This document shows, in pieces, positions 6,865 to 13,913 of a stretch of 14,486 nucleotides of DNA. Origin of the DNA: Butyricicoccus sp. (GTDB lineage: Bacteria; Bacillota; Clostridia; Oscillospirales; Butyricicoccaceae). Numbering within the stretch: the stretch's first letter is position 1; the number at the start of each line of letters is the position of its first letter. The position numbers and the translations under genes were made by a program. Location of the stretch: assembly GCA_031293105.1 (NCBI GenBank), contig JAUMSA010000382.1, positions 1-14,486 on the forward strand, read 5' to 3'. The notes below the pieces were generated by a model. The model was not told where the DNA came from, searched no databases, and was given only the letters and a program-made list of their open reading frames with translations.

Positions 6865-9240
6865 TTATAGATTCTGCGCGTTCATCCGCTGCAAAACGGC
6901 CGCAACCTCCGCGCGGGTGGCGGTCGCCTGCGGCGACAGGGTATCGCTGCTCGTGCCGGTCAGGATGCCGTTTTCCACACACCAGCAAAGCGCATCCTCG
7001 GCATAGGCCGAAACCGCATCCGCATCGGTATAGGCGCTCAAGCTGCCCGTGGTCGCGGGCGAACCGGCATAGCGGTACAGCATAGCGGCCATCTGCTCGC
7101 GGGTAATCGCCTGCTCGGGCGAGAAAGCGGTATCCGATGTCCCGGCGATGATGCCCTGGCCGGCCGCCCACGCAACCGCATCCGCGTAATACGCATCCGC
7201 CGCCACGTCGGTAAACGCGGTCTGCTCCGTACTCTCCGGCTGTCCGGCCAGACGATATAAAACAGTCGCCAGCATGCCGCGCGTCATCGAATTGTTCGGG
7301 GCAAAGGTGTTGGCGCTTTCGCCGCTCATCAGACCAGCCGACGATACATAGGCGACCGCTTGGGCAAACCAGTCATCCGGGTTTACATCCTGAAAGGCAG
7401 AGGTCGGCTGCCCCTGCGGCGTCGAGGAAGTCGCTGTGCCCAGAACGGCCTCGGCTTCGGCTGCCACTTCCCCATCGACCAACAGGGTGTAGGTTTCCCC
7501 TTCGGTCACATCGGCCGAAGCAAAGATTACATTCGGCACACTGCCGACCGCGGTGGCCGTGTACAGCGTCTGTCCATCGGCATTCTGGATGGTCACCGTG
7601 CTACCGCTCTGGATGGAAAAGGCGCCTTCCATATCCATGCCACCTGGGCGTTCGCCGTCCGGCATTTCGGGACGTTCCCCATCCTGCGGACGGGTCGTGC
7701 CGTCCGGACGCTGCATGCCGCCCCCTTCGGGCGGGGTGAAGTCCGAGGGCATGTCATCCGGCGGGGTGGTACCATCCGGTGGTATCGTACCATCGGGCCG
7801 TGTGCCGCCCATGCCGCCATGCATACCACCGCCGCCCATCATATTGGAGGCATTGCCAAAGAGCACATAGGCCTGGGTTCCGGCGGTAGGCGTCATGCCT
7901 GCACCCAGCAGCGTGCCGCCGTCCAGGGTAAATGTGCCGTCGTAATCGATGGCGACATCGCCACCGCGGTTGGCGCCATAGACTTCCACCGTGCCGCCTG
8001 CCAGCAGGATATCATGATTGGAGTCTAAGCCATCCGCACCCGCTTCCACATACAGATCGCCGCCATAGATGTTGATGGCGAACAAGTCGCTGCGCTCCCC
8101 GATATCACTGTTGGCCGCATTGACGCCATCATCCGAAGCGACTACATCGATATCGCCGTCGTAGACGGTCACGGTCGTGCCCTCCAGACCCTCATAGCAG
8201 GCCGTGATAGCGATTTTTGGCAGGCCGGTGTCCGCGTCCTGGGTGCCGACCACCAAGGCGTTATCGGCATGCAGCGCGTCATCCCCGGTGGCCAGGGTGA
8301 ATGTACCGCCGGTGACCTGCAAATCGCTGTTCGTATGCAGGGCATCGTCCGCGGTATCTAAGGTAAAACTGCCGCCCGTGATGGTCAGATTGCCGGTGGC
8401 CTTGAGGCCCTTGCACGAGGAGGCATCGTCCGCGAGGGTGGTTTCATGGCCGCCGTTTGCGGTGACTGCAAAGGTACCGTCCGAAACGGTCAGCGCCCCA
8501 TCGGCCTGGATACTGTCACCAGCCGATTCCAGGGTAAACGTACCACCCGTGATCGTGATATCGCCCTTGGAGACCGTGTCCGGGGCGGTCGCATCGTCCA
8601 CATCGGGCGAAGCCTTGATGGCGTCACCGCCCGCGGTGATGTCCAACGTGCCGCCCGCAATGGTCAGCACGTTGTCGCAGGACAGGCCATCGTCTACGGC
8701 CGTGATATCCAGCGTGAGCGCATCGACGGCAAGGGTCGATTCGGCTGCGCCCTTGATGCCATTTTTGTAGTTGCCGTTTACGGTCAGGGTGCCGGTGCCG
8801 CCCAAGGTGAGCGAACCGCCGGTCTTGACCTTGATGGCCGCGCTTTCATCGTTGGCCGATGCACTGTCCGAGACCGTATTCTGGCTGCCCGCATCGGCCA
8901 GCAGCGACGCCTCAGCCGATTTGTTGATGGTGATGGGTGAAGTCGTCGAGGAGGACAGCGTCAGACCATCCAGCACCAGGGTCACGCCGGTGACCTCCTT
9001 CTTAACCGTAATCGTGCCGTCCGCGCACGACCCGGAAAAGACATAGGTGCCCGCCTCGGTGATGGCGACCTGGGTGCCGTCGATCTCATAGCCATCGTAT
9101 TTGCCAGTCGCGGTGACCGCCGTATCGGAAAACGACAGCAGCGTGGCATTGGACTCGGTATAATCGGCCGCACATGCGGTCGTGGGCAGCAGGCCCGCCA
9201 CCATACTGGCGGCCAGCAGCCTGGATAACAAATGTTTCAT
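6865..9240 (-). CDS. Secreted beta-helix carbohydrate-binding protein with three SLH domains
   Basis: A 791-residue surface protein. Residues 1 to about 25 form a signal peptide ending near ACAAD. Residues about 27-466 resemble the Cthe_2159/DUF4353 right-handed parallel beta-helix family: repeated rungs such as ITGGSFTLDTADDALHTNSD and VTGGTFTLATGDDALHADNA, with paired Asp at rung turns likely to bind calcium. Residues 467-539 are a low-complexity Gly/Pro/Asp/Met linker, followed by a small domain at 540-600. Three SLH domains start at about 615, 675 and 736 and should anchor it to secondary cell-wall polymer. Known family members bind acidic polysaccharide; the ligand here is unknown. An upstream in-frame ATG at 9327 lies inside the DUF4956 gene and gives no signal peptide; the ATG at 9240 has AAAGGAGG 7 bases before it. 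Only 13 bases separate it from DUF4956, whose stop overlaps this ribosome site. Confidence 0.88.
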   Translation of the reverse strand: MKHLLSRLLAASMVAGLLPTTACAADYTESNATLLSFSDTAVTATGKYDGYEIDGTQVAITEAGTYVFSGSCADGTITVKKEVTGVTLVLDGLTLSSSTTSPITINKSAEASLLADAGSQNTVSDSASANDESAAIKVKTGGSLTLGGTGTLTVNGNYKNGIKGAAESTLAVDALTLDITAVDDGLSCDNVLTIAGGTLDITAGGDAIKASPDVDDATAPDTVSKGDITITGGTFTLESAGDSIQADGALTVSDGTFAVTANGGHETTLADDASSCKGLKATGNLTITGGSFTLDTADDALHTNSDLQVTGGTFTLATGDDALHADNALVVGTQDADTGLPKIAITACYEGLEGTTVTVYDGDIDVVASDDGVNAANSDIGERSDLFAINIYGGDLYVEAGADGLDSNHDILLAGGTVEVYGANRGGDVAIDYDGTFTLDGGTLLGAGMTPTAGTQAYVLFGNASNMMGGGGMHGGMGGTRPDGTIPPDGTTPPDDMPSDFTPPEGGGMQRPDGTTRPQDGERPEMPDGERPGGMDMEGAFSIQSGSTVTIQNADGQTLYTATAVGSVPNVIFASADVTEGETYTLLVDGEVAAEAEAVLGTATSSTPQGQPTSAFQDVNPDDWFAQAVAYVSSAGLMSGESANTFAPNNSMTRGMLATVLYRLAGQPESTEQTAFTDVAADAYYADAVAWAAGQGIIAGTSDTAFSPEQAITREQMAAMLYRYAGSPATTGSLSAYTDADAVSAYAEDALCWCVENGILTGTSSDTLSPQATATRAEVAAVLQRMNAQNL

Positions 9241-9253
9241 GTAGTTTCCTCCT

Positions 9254-9931
9254 TTACAGGGTTTCCCGCACCTGCGGGACCTTGCCGCAGACAATATCCA
9301 AATTGCCGTTGCGGCAGCGGATGGCATCGATCATCTGTTGTTCGATGTCGGTGGACTTGAGGGTAATGCGGTAGTGCAGATTATACAGACTGCCCATGTT
9401 GGTCGTGCGCACCGAAACCAGTTCGGACGACCGGGTATATTCCTCGAACAGGTCATCAAACAGGCCGGTGTAATCCAGATTTTCTGGAATGGTGATTTTG
9501 AGTTCCTTTTCTTCGAGCGGCTTTTTGCCGAATGACAGCACCGAATAAATCATCAGCAGTAGGCACACGACCACGCCGGTGATCGCGGCCACGCCGACAT
9601 AGCCCATGCCAGTGGCAAGGCCCAGGGTCATGGCCAGGAAAATGCAGGTGATGTCCCGCGCCGAACCAGCGGCCGAACGGAAGCGGACCAGACTGAACGC
9701 ACCCGACACCGCGACACCGGCGCCGATGTTGCCGTTGACCAGCAAAATGATCGACTGCACGAGCACCGGCAACAGCGCCAAGGTGATCGCCATAGACTGG
9801 GTATAAGCATTGCGGAACATATAGACCGCCGCGACCAGGGCACCGAGCGCGAGCGAAACGAGCATACAGATGACAAAGCTCTGCGCGGTCAGCCCGGACA
9901 CCAAAATCGAACCACAAAGCGCATCAAGCAC
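9254..9931 (-). CDS. DUF4956 integral membrane protein
   Basis: A 225-residue protein with several hydrophobic segments, roughly at 14-38, 46-66, 94-112 and 113-133, and the conserved family stretch SGAFSLVRFRSAAGSARDI at 76-94. The last 90 residues are a soluble, probably cytoplasmic domain. I chose the GTG at 9931 because AAGGGGGG sits 8 bases upstream; the longer frame from an ATG at 9991 only adds 20 residues translated from inside the VTC gene. The GTG overlaps the VTC stop by 8 bases, so the two are translationally coupled. DUF4956 genes commonly sit beside VTC-domain genes and surface or CotH-type proteins. Their biochemical role is unknown to me. Confidence 0.87.
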   Translation of the reverse strand: MLDALCGSILVSGLTAQSFVICMLVSLALGALVAAVYMFRNAYTQSMAITLALLPVLVQSIILLVNGNIGAGVAVSGAFSLVRFRSAAGSARDITCIFLAMTLGLATGMGYVGVAAITGVVVCLLLMIYSVLSFGKKPLEEKELKITIPENLDYTGLFDDLFEEYTRSSELVSVRTTNMGSLYNLHYRITLKSTDIEQQMIDAIRCRNGNLDIVCGKVPQVRETL

Positions 9932-10649
9932 AGAAAACGCCCCCCTTCGGTGCGGCTTCCCCGCGCAGCATGATCTGATAGGCCCGCCCATACTTGGAGA
10001 AATGGGTGGGGAAAATCCCGGCTTCGGACAGCGCCCGCGCCAGCCACAGCGGCGTGGCGCCCGGAATTTTGATCTCCATCAGGCGCAGGCCGTCGTCCAG
10101 CACCGGCTGACCATCCAGGCCGCGCGCCAGGTCAAGCGCTTGGTCGCGCCAGCGGATGCCCGAATCGAAGGTGATGCGCAGGGCGGGCTGGTTGCGGTCA
10201 AACATGGCATAACGGTCATAGCAGATGCACATGGCCGGTTGCAGCCCTTCATAAAATTCGCGGAACCATTCGATCTCCCGGGCGATTTGACTGGCTTCGG
10301 GCGCCGGGCCACCGGCCAAATAATCCACAGCCTGTGCATAAGGCATGGCAATGCGCCGCTTGTAGACGATATGATCGAATTTCTTCTTGATCTCCACAAA
10401 GGCTTCGGTGCGGGCATCCGGCGTACGGTAGGTCCGCAGACGGAGTTTTTCCTTATAGGCCGGCCGGTCGAGCGAGCGACGGATGAGCCGGAAATCCGGG
10501 GTGTCATAATAGATGTTGCCAATCGTCGACTGGGCAAACCGATCGGGCACCATACGGGCCTCCAAGATCTTGGACAGGTATTCGTACTGCTCGGGTGTGA
10601 CCAGATATTTTTTCTCGTAGCGCTGAAATACATCTTGATAGGTATTCAC
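9924..10649 (-). CDS. VTC-domain (polyphosphate-polymerase-like) protein
   Basis: A 241-residue protein made entirely of a VTC/triphosphate-tunnel domain. Basic and acidic tunnel motifs are in order: RYEKKYL at 10-16, IYYDT at 46-50, KEKLRLRTY at 66-74, EIKKKF at 86-91, YKRR at 96-99, CYDRYA at 143-148, LRITFD at 157-162, LMEIKIPG at 190-197 and FSKYGRAY at 217-224. In yeast Vtc4 this domain makes polyphosphate from ATP; in bacteria next to DUF4956 the reaction has not been settled to my knowledge. There is no signal peptide, so it is probably cytoplasmic and may work with the DUF4956 membrane partner. The start is GTG, with AAAGG at 10665-10661 rather far upstream (11 bases). It is the first gene of the operon. 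Confidence 0.87.
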   Translation of the reverse strand: MNTYQDVFQRYEKKYLVTPEQYEYLSKILEARMVPDRFAQSTIGNIYYDTPDFRLIRRSLDRPAYKEKLRLRTYRTPDARTEAFVEIKKKFDHIVYKRRIAMPYAQAVDYLAGGPAPEASQIAREIEWFREFYEGLQPAMCICYDRYAMFDRNQPALRITFDSGIRWRDQALDLARGLDGQPVLDDGLRLMEIKIPGATPLWLARALSEAGIFPTHFSKYGRAYQIMLRGEAAPKGGVFCA

Positions 10650-10777
10650 AAGACTTGCATCCTTTCTGCATAATTTTGTCCTTCACCTATTCATGCGGAA
10701 AGACCGTCCGATTTTTTGGGGTTGGTCACAGAATCTTCACAAAAAACCTGAATTTGTAATACAGTGCTATTGGACAT

Positions 10778-10822
10778 AAAAAAACCGTGGAAGGCCTCTC
10801 TTGCAAAAGGCTTCCACGGTTT
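10778..10822 (-). terminator. Intrinsic terminator after the DUF6472 gene
   Basis: A 12-bp perfect stem (10782-10793 with 10811-10822, AAACCGTGGAAG and its complement) is followed on the minus strand by seven Ts at 10784-10778. It separates the DUF6472/foldase transcript from the VTC operon. The next 130 bases, 10650-10777, hold the VTC ribosome site but no promoter I would call with confidence. Confidence 0.85.
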
Positions 10823-10824
10823 GC

Positions 10825-11001
10825 TTAATTTTGATGGCGCACCACGGTATAGTCGTCGCCCGGCCGGAAATAGGGGCACTGCTTATACTGCCCTTCCAGA
10901 TACCGCGCTGCAACGTCCTCCTCCCACAGCGCCGCGCAGGTGTATTCTTCATACTCTTCGTCGTAATCGCTGAACATACAAGCTTCGCAAAGGTCCTGCA
11001 T
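10825..11001 (-). CDS. DUF6472-like small acidic protein with four cysteines
   Basis: A 58-residue protein starting MQDLCEACMFSDYDEEYEEY and ending PYFRPGDDYTVVRHQN. Cys5, Cys8, Cys22 and Cys42 could form a small metal site, and the body is strongly acidic. The shape (CxxC near the start, acidic Tyr-rich centre, CPYF then DDYxVVRxQ) matches DUF6472 small proteins that I know from clostridial genomes; no function is established. AAGGAGGG at 11014-11007 sits 5 bases before the ATG. It lies just downstream of the foldase gene, past a terminator, with too little room for its own promoter, and is followed by a second terminator. Expression is probably low readthrough from the foldase promoter. Confidence 0.82.
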   Translation of the reverse strand: MQDLCEACMFSDYDEEYEEYTCAALWEEDVAARYLEGQYKQCPYFRPGDDYTVVRHQN

Positions 11002-11021
11002 TTTGTCCCTCCTTTTGCGCC

Positions 11022-11051
11022 AAAAAAGGGCCGGTGAACCCAGCCCTTTTT
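11022..11051 (-). terminator. Terminator between foldase and DUF6472
   Basis: A 9-bp stem AAAAAGGGC (11023-11031) with GCCCTTTTT (11043-11051), with an inner GG/CC pair around TGAAC. T-runs flank both sides, so it can work in both directions. On the minus strand it begins 4 bases past the foldase stop. Confidence 0.75.
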
Positions 11052-11055
11052 GTCT

Positions 11056-12225
11056 TTATTCTGCCGTGCTTGCCGAAGAACTTGCCGCCGCAGTGCTCGA
11101 CGATGCCGCCGAAGAGCTTGCCGCGTCCGACGAAGTCGAGCCGCCCAGCAGTTCCGAGATGTCCGGAACCGTACCAGCATCTTCGCCCAGTACGTCTGCG
11201 ATGGTCAGATCGTCATGGCCGTCCGGATATTCGATCTTGGCTTCTTCCATCCAGGTGTTGAGCAGGTCGTCCATGCTCTCGCCGGTCAGGGCATACACCA
11301 GATCGGGCCGCATGGATTCATAGTCCTCCTCGGTCAGCGGCTCGCGCTGGATGATATGCCAGCCAAACTCCGAGATGACCGGCTTCTTGGATGTTTCACC
11401 CGGCTCCAGTGCCTTGACGCCGTCAACAAAGCCTTCGGCATAGGTGCCGTCATCCTGGAAGATGTAACCTTCGGGCGAGAACTGCAAGCCGCTGTCCTCG
11501 CTGTACTCGTTCATCAGCTCGTCAAAATCTTCACCCGCATTGATGCGCTCCTGCAGTTCCTCCACGAGCGCATACTTTTCGGTCAGCTGATCGCCGGTCA
11601 GGGTGTTGCCTTCGTCATCGGTGTTGCGGATGAGGATGTGCTTGGCCTTGTAATACTTGTCAAACTCGGCGTGCAGCTCATCCTCCGAAGGAGCTTTTTC
11701 ACCGCCAACGCCAAAGTAATAGTTGTCCAGCGCATCCAGGTAATAGCCCTGCGCAAAGATGTTGCGGTAGAAGTCTTCGTTCATGCCCATGGATTCCAGC
11801 CAGGTATCAAAGTCCGTACCCTGCTTTTGCAGCTGGCTCTTGGTCTTGTTCATGGTATTCTTGTAATCCCAAGCCGTATTGGTATCCAGCTTCAGACCTA
11901 GATCGTTGAAGTGATCTACGACCACGCGGGCATACAGGCAGTTTTGGTCGGTGGCCTCAATCAGCTGCTGCAGCGCATCCGGATACATCGACCAGACATA
12001 CGGCCCCATGCCCGAATTGCTTTCGATGACTGCTTTGCAGTAGCTGAAATAGTCGGCGTATTCGCCTTGACGGACTTCGGTTCCGTCGATGGTCAGCATG
12101 ACCGGCGCATCCGCGTCCTCATTGACCGCATAAGCAACCTGCGGCAGGCCGAGCTGCATGGTTGCACCCAGGCAGACAGCGGTCAGCGCCACGGTCGCAA
12201 CAATGCGTTTTACACTATTTTTCAT
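11056..12225 (-). CDS. PrsA-like secreted parvulin foldase
   Basis: A 389-residue exported peptidyl-prolyl isomerase of the PrsA/SurA type, helping secreted proteins fold outside the membrane. Residues 1-33 are a signal peptide with a likely cut after AYA. Cys18 is not in a good lipobox (TAVC), so I predict a type I signal rather than a lipoprotein, although Bacillus PrsA is a lipoprotein. A helical chaperone-like region fills about 50-190. The parvulin domain runs about 194-294, opening AKHILIRN and closing FGWHIIQRE, both family hallmarks. The last 30 residues are a Ser/Ala-rich tail, possibly wall-spanning. GGGAGA about 8 bases before the ATG serves as ribosome site. It has its own promoter and possibly shares a transcript with the DUF6472 gene. 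Confidence 0.88.
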   Translation of the reverse strand: MKNSVKRIVATVALTAVCLGATMQLGLPQVAYAVNEDADAPVMLTIDGTEVRQGEYADYFSYCKAVIESNSGMGPYVWSMYPDALQQLIEATDQNCLYARVVVDHFNDLGLKLDTNTAWDYKNTMNKTKSQLQKQGTDFDTWLESMGMNEDFYRNIFAQGYYLDALDNYYFGVGGEKAPSEDELHAEFDKYYKAKHILIRNTDDEGNTLTGDQLTEKYALVEELQERINAGEDFDELMNEYSEDSGLQFSPEGYIFQDDGTYAEGFVDGVKALEPGETSKKPVISEFGWHIIQREPLTEEDYESMRPDLVYALTGESMDDLLNTWMEEAKIEYPDGHDDLTIADVLGEDAGTVPDISELLGGSTSSDAASSSAASSSTAAASSSASTAE

Positions 12226-12289
12226 GATTCCAATTCTCCCATACCGTATAAAAGTGTCTGCTTGCCGGGAAACCGGCCATACAAAGGGT

Positions 12290-12318
12290 ATTATAGCATC
12301 CCACTCGAATGATTACAA
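12290..12318 (-). promoter_or_regulatory. SigA-type extended -10 promoter of the foldase gene
   Basis: Minus-strand -35 TTGTAA (12318-12313), a 17-base spacer, TG one base before the -10, and -10 TATAAT (12295-12290). Transcription should start near 12283, giving a leader of about 58 bases with a small GCCGG/CCGGC hairpin at 12263-12276. Confidence 0.8.
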
Positions 12319-12352
12319 CGTTCTTCCCGGGATTTACACCAAATAAACACAG

Positions 12353-12390
12353 AAAATCCCGGACAGGATGGTGCTCCTGCCCGGGATTTT
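12353..12390 (-). terminator. Intrinsic terminator of the infC-rpmI-rplT operon
   Basis: A 10-bp stem AAAATCCCGG (12353-12362) with CCGGGATTTT (12381-12390), with an inner CAGGA/TCCTG helix. It begins 15 bases beyond the rplT stop and is followed by a T-rich stretch on the minus strand. Confidence 0.85.
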
Positions 12391-12405
12391 GTCGGTTTTC
12401 AGCAA

Positions 12406-12759
12406 TTACAGGGCAGCCTTTGCCTTTTCGGTCAGAGAAGCGAAAGCAGCCTGATCGTTGACCGCCAGGTCAGCGAGCATCTTACGGTTGATCTCGATAC
12501 CAGCCTTCTTCAGGCCGTTCATGAAGCGGCTGTAGTTGATGCCGTTCATCTTGCAAGCAGCCGAGATACGGGTGATCCACAGACGGCGGAAATCGCGCTT
12601 CTTGTGCTTACGGCCGATGTAAGCATACTTGAGCGACTTCATAACCGCCTGGTTGGCCGTTCTAAAATGGGTGGACTTAGCGCCAAAGTAGCCCTTTGCA
12701 CGCTTGAGGATCTTCTTTCTTCTTTTGCGCGTCATCATTGCGCCCTTAACTCTAGCCAT
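12406..12759 (-). CDS. rplT: 50S ribosomal protein L20
   Basis: 117 residues, the standard length. MARVKG at the start, the very basic RKRRKKILKRAKGYFG at 11-26 and the core WITRISAACKMNGINYSRFM are hallmarks. L20 is needed early in 50S assembly by binding 23S rRNA, and in bacteria it commonly represses this operon through the leader RNA. GGAGG at 12773-12769 is 9 bases before the ATG. It is the last gene of the operon, just before a strong terminator. Confidence 0.98.
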   Translation of the reverse strand: MARVKGAMMTRKRRKKILKRAKGYFGAKSTHFRTANQAVMKSLKYAYIGRKHKKRDFRRLWITRISAACKMNGINYSRFMNGLKKAGIEINRKMLADLAVNDQAAFASLTEKAKAAL

Positions 12760-12791
12760 CTATAATAACCTCCAAATGATCGATACGTTGT

Positions 12792-12989
12792 TTACATGTA
12801 GGGGATCAGGCGCTTAACCTGTGCTACGTTGGTGCTGTCCGCGTAGCCTTCCTTGCGCAGATGGCGCAGGCGCTTGGTGCTCTTCTTGGTCAGGATGTGG
12901 CGGCGGCCGACATGTGCGCGCTTGATCTTACCGGTTTTAGAAACCTTGAATCTCTTCTTGGCGCCGCTGTGCGTTTTAATCTTAGGCAT
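12792..12989 (-). CDS. rpmI: 50S ribosomal protein L35
   Basis: 65 residues starting MPKIKTHSGAKKRFKVSKTG, the classical L35 N-terminus, ending VKRLIPYM. An earlier in-frame start at 13007 would add six residues but overlaps the ribosome site; AGGAG at 13002-12998, 8 bases before the ATG at 12989, decides the start. It lies between infC and rplT, 51 bases after the infC stop and 32 before rplT, in the usual gene order. Confidence 0.97.
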   Translation of the reverse strand: MPKIKTHSGAKKRFKVSKTGKIKRAHVGRRHILTKKSTKRLRHLRKEGYADSTNVAQVKRLIPYM

Positions 12990-13040
12990 ATTGTTGACTC
13001 CTCTCAATTTGCTTGGCCCGCAAAAACGGGCGGAAATGAT

Positions 13041-13559
13041 TTACTTATCCTTTTTGGGCGCCAGGAACATGTGCATCTGGCGGCCTTCGAGTTTGGGGGC
13101 CTTCTCCACGGTACCAACCTCCGTGCAGAGTTCCGCAAAGCGCTGGAGCAGATCCAGACCGAGCGAAGAATGGGTCACTTCACGGCCGCGGAAACGGACC
13201 GAAACCTTGACCTTGTCGCCGCCCTTGAGAAATTTGCAGGCGTTCTTGACCTTGGTGTTGAGGTCGCCCACATCGATGCCCGGGGTCAGGCGGATCTCCT
13301 TGATCTCCACGACACGCTGGTTTTTCCGCGCCTCTTTTTCGCGCTTGGCCTGTTCAAAGCGGTATTTGCCGTAATCCATGATGCGGCAGACCGGCGGCTG
13401 CGCCTGCGGGGCGATCTTAACCAGATCCATGCCCTTTTCGATTGCGATCTCGAGCGCCTGCTTGCTCGACATGATGCCGAGCTGGTCGCCGTTGTCGGCA
13501 ATCAGACGGACTTCCTTATCGCGGATATCTTCATTGATCTGATGTTCCATGCTGCTAAT
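13041..13559 (-). CDS. infC: Translation initiation factor IF-3, predicted AUU start
   Basis: 172 residues if started at ATT (13559-13557). IF-3 binds the 30S subunit, prevents premature 50S joining and checks the start codon. The N-domain (QINEDIRDKEVRLI, then PPVCRIMDYGKYRFEQ) is joined by a Lys-rich linker to the C-domain (EIRLTPGID, HDL-type KNACKFLKGGDKVKVSVRFRGRE, ending LAPKKDK). The first ATG at 13550 is 17 bases from the ribosome site AGGAGGT (13574-13568), which is too far. ATT three codons upstream is 8 bases away and gives an N-terminus reading M-SSMEHQINED, as in other IF-3s. AUU starts in infC are known to allow autoregulation by IF-3. Confidence 0.92.
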   Translation of the reverse strand: MSSMEHQINEDIRDKEVRLIADNGDQLGIMSSKQALEIAIEKGMDLVKIAPQAQPPVCRIMDYGKYRFEQAKREKEARKNQRVVEIKEIRLTPGIDVGDLNTKVKNACKFLKGGDKVKVSVRFRGREVTHSSLGLDLLQRFAELCTEVGTVEKAPKLEGRQMHMFLAPKKDK

Positions 13560-13727
13560 GCGAAAGCACCTCCTAAACGGTAATCACAAAATGGTTGAAA
13601 AGCATAAAAAAAACCGGGCAGCTGCACTACCCGTTCACAAAAAAAGCGCATAAAAAAAGCGCGGACCCTGTGAACCCGTTTGCAGCGTGCGGCGGGTGAG
13701 GGCAAACCTGCCCTTCTTTTTTGTACG
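13560..13727 (-). promoter_or_regulatory. Leader of infC-rpmI-rplT with attenuator (L20-leader type)
   Basis: About 168 untranslated bases between the predicted start near 13727 and the infC start. They contain a terminator hairpin before the gene, two copies of AACGGGT (minus strand, 13680-13674 and 13635-13629) and one complementary ACCCG (13697-13693) that can pair with only one copy at a time. Also visible are GTTTGC/GCAAAC and GTTCAC/GTGAAC helices and two GCGC-T7 tracts. Firmicutes control this operon by an L20-responsive leader; assignment to that family is by position and architecture, not by motif match. Confidence 0.68.
13606..13633 (-). terminator. Attenuator terminator in the infC leader
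   Basis: On the minus strand, CGGGTAG (13633-13627) pairs with CTGCCCG (13621-13615) around a five-base loop, one pair being G-T, and eight Ts follow at 13613-13606. It lies 47 bases before the infC start codon, so it must be bypassed for the operon to be expressed. Confidence 0.75.
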
Positions 13728-13733
13728 AATGAT

Positions 13734-13762
13734 ACTATACCACGGCGTGTTCCGCTTGTCAA
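13734..13762 (-). promoter_or_regulatory. Strong SigA promoter of infC-rpmI-rplT
   Basis: Consensus -35 TTGACA (13762-13757), a 17-base spacer ending in TGG, and -10 TATAGT (13739-13734), an extended -10 arrangement. Expected for a highly expressed ribosomal operon. Confidence 0.88.
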
Positions 13763-13820
13763 GACCAAATTCAAATTTTACAGCACCAAAAAGCTTCGCT
13801 AAAAATTGTAGGTATGCTGC

Positions 13821-13850
13821 TTGACAAAACCGCATAGAATAGTGTATCGT
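13821..13850 (+). promoter_or_regulatory. Possible distal promoter of the DUF1292 gene
   Basis: -35 TTGACA at 13821-13826 and -10 TATCGT at 13845-13850 with 18 bases between. The -10 is weak. It would give a leader of about 145 bases, divergent from the infC promoter. Confidence 0.4.
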
Positions 13851-13913
13851 TAGTTAACCACAGAGGCTCTTTCTTTGAAAGATTACAAATTGGTTATTTC
13901 ATCGGAATTTCTG

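Noticed and set aside
7360..8028. Plus-strand 222-codon frame opposite the SLH protein
   Set aside because: Antisense of the repeat-rich beta-helix and linker; no ribosome site or family resemblance.
7600..8950. Repeated short sequences inside the SLH gene as a DNA repeat or CRISPR-like array
   Set aside because: The periodicity follows codons of beta-helix rungs and is diverged at the DNA level; it is protein repeat structure.
9241..9327. Longer start for the SLH protein at 9327
   Set aside because: It would add 29 residues encoded within DUF4956 and hide the signal peptide; the ATG at 9240 has a strong ribosome site.
9870..10673. Plus-strand 267-codon frame opposite the DUF4956 and VTC genes
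   Set aside because: Antisense shadow; the minus-strand products have coherent membrane segments and tunnel motifs.
10685..10700. CATGAATA upstream of the VTC operon as a sporulation sigma -10
   Set aside because: Partial match only and no convincing -35 at the right distance.
13821..13840. TTGACA with TAGAAT as a promoter
   Set aside because: The spacing is only 8 bases; TATCGT at 18 bases was preferred at low confidence.
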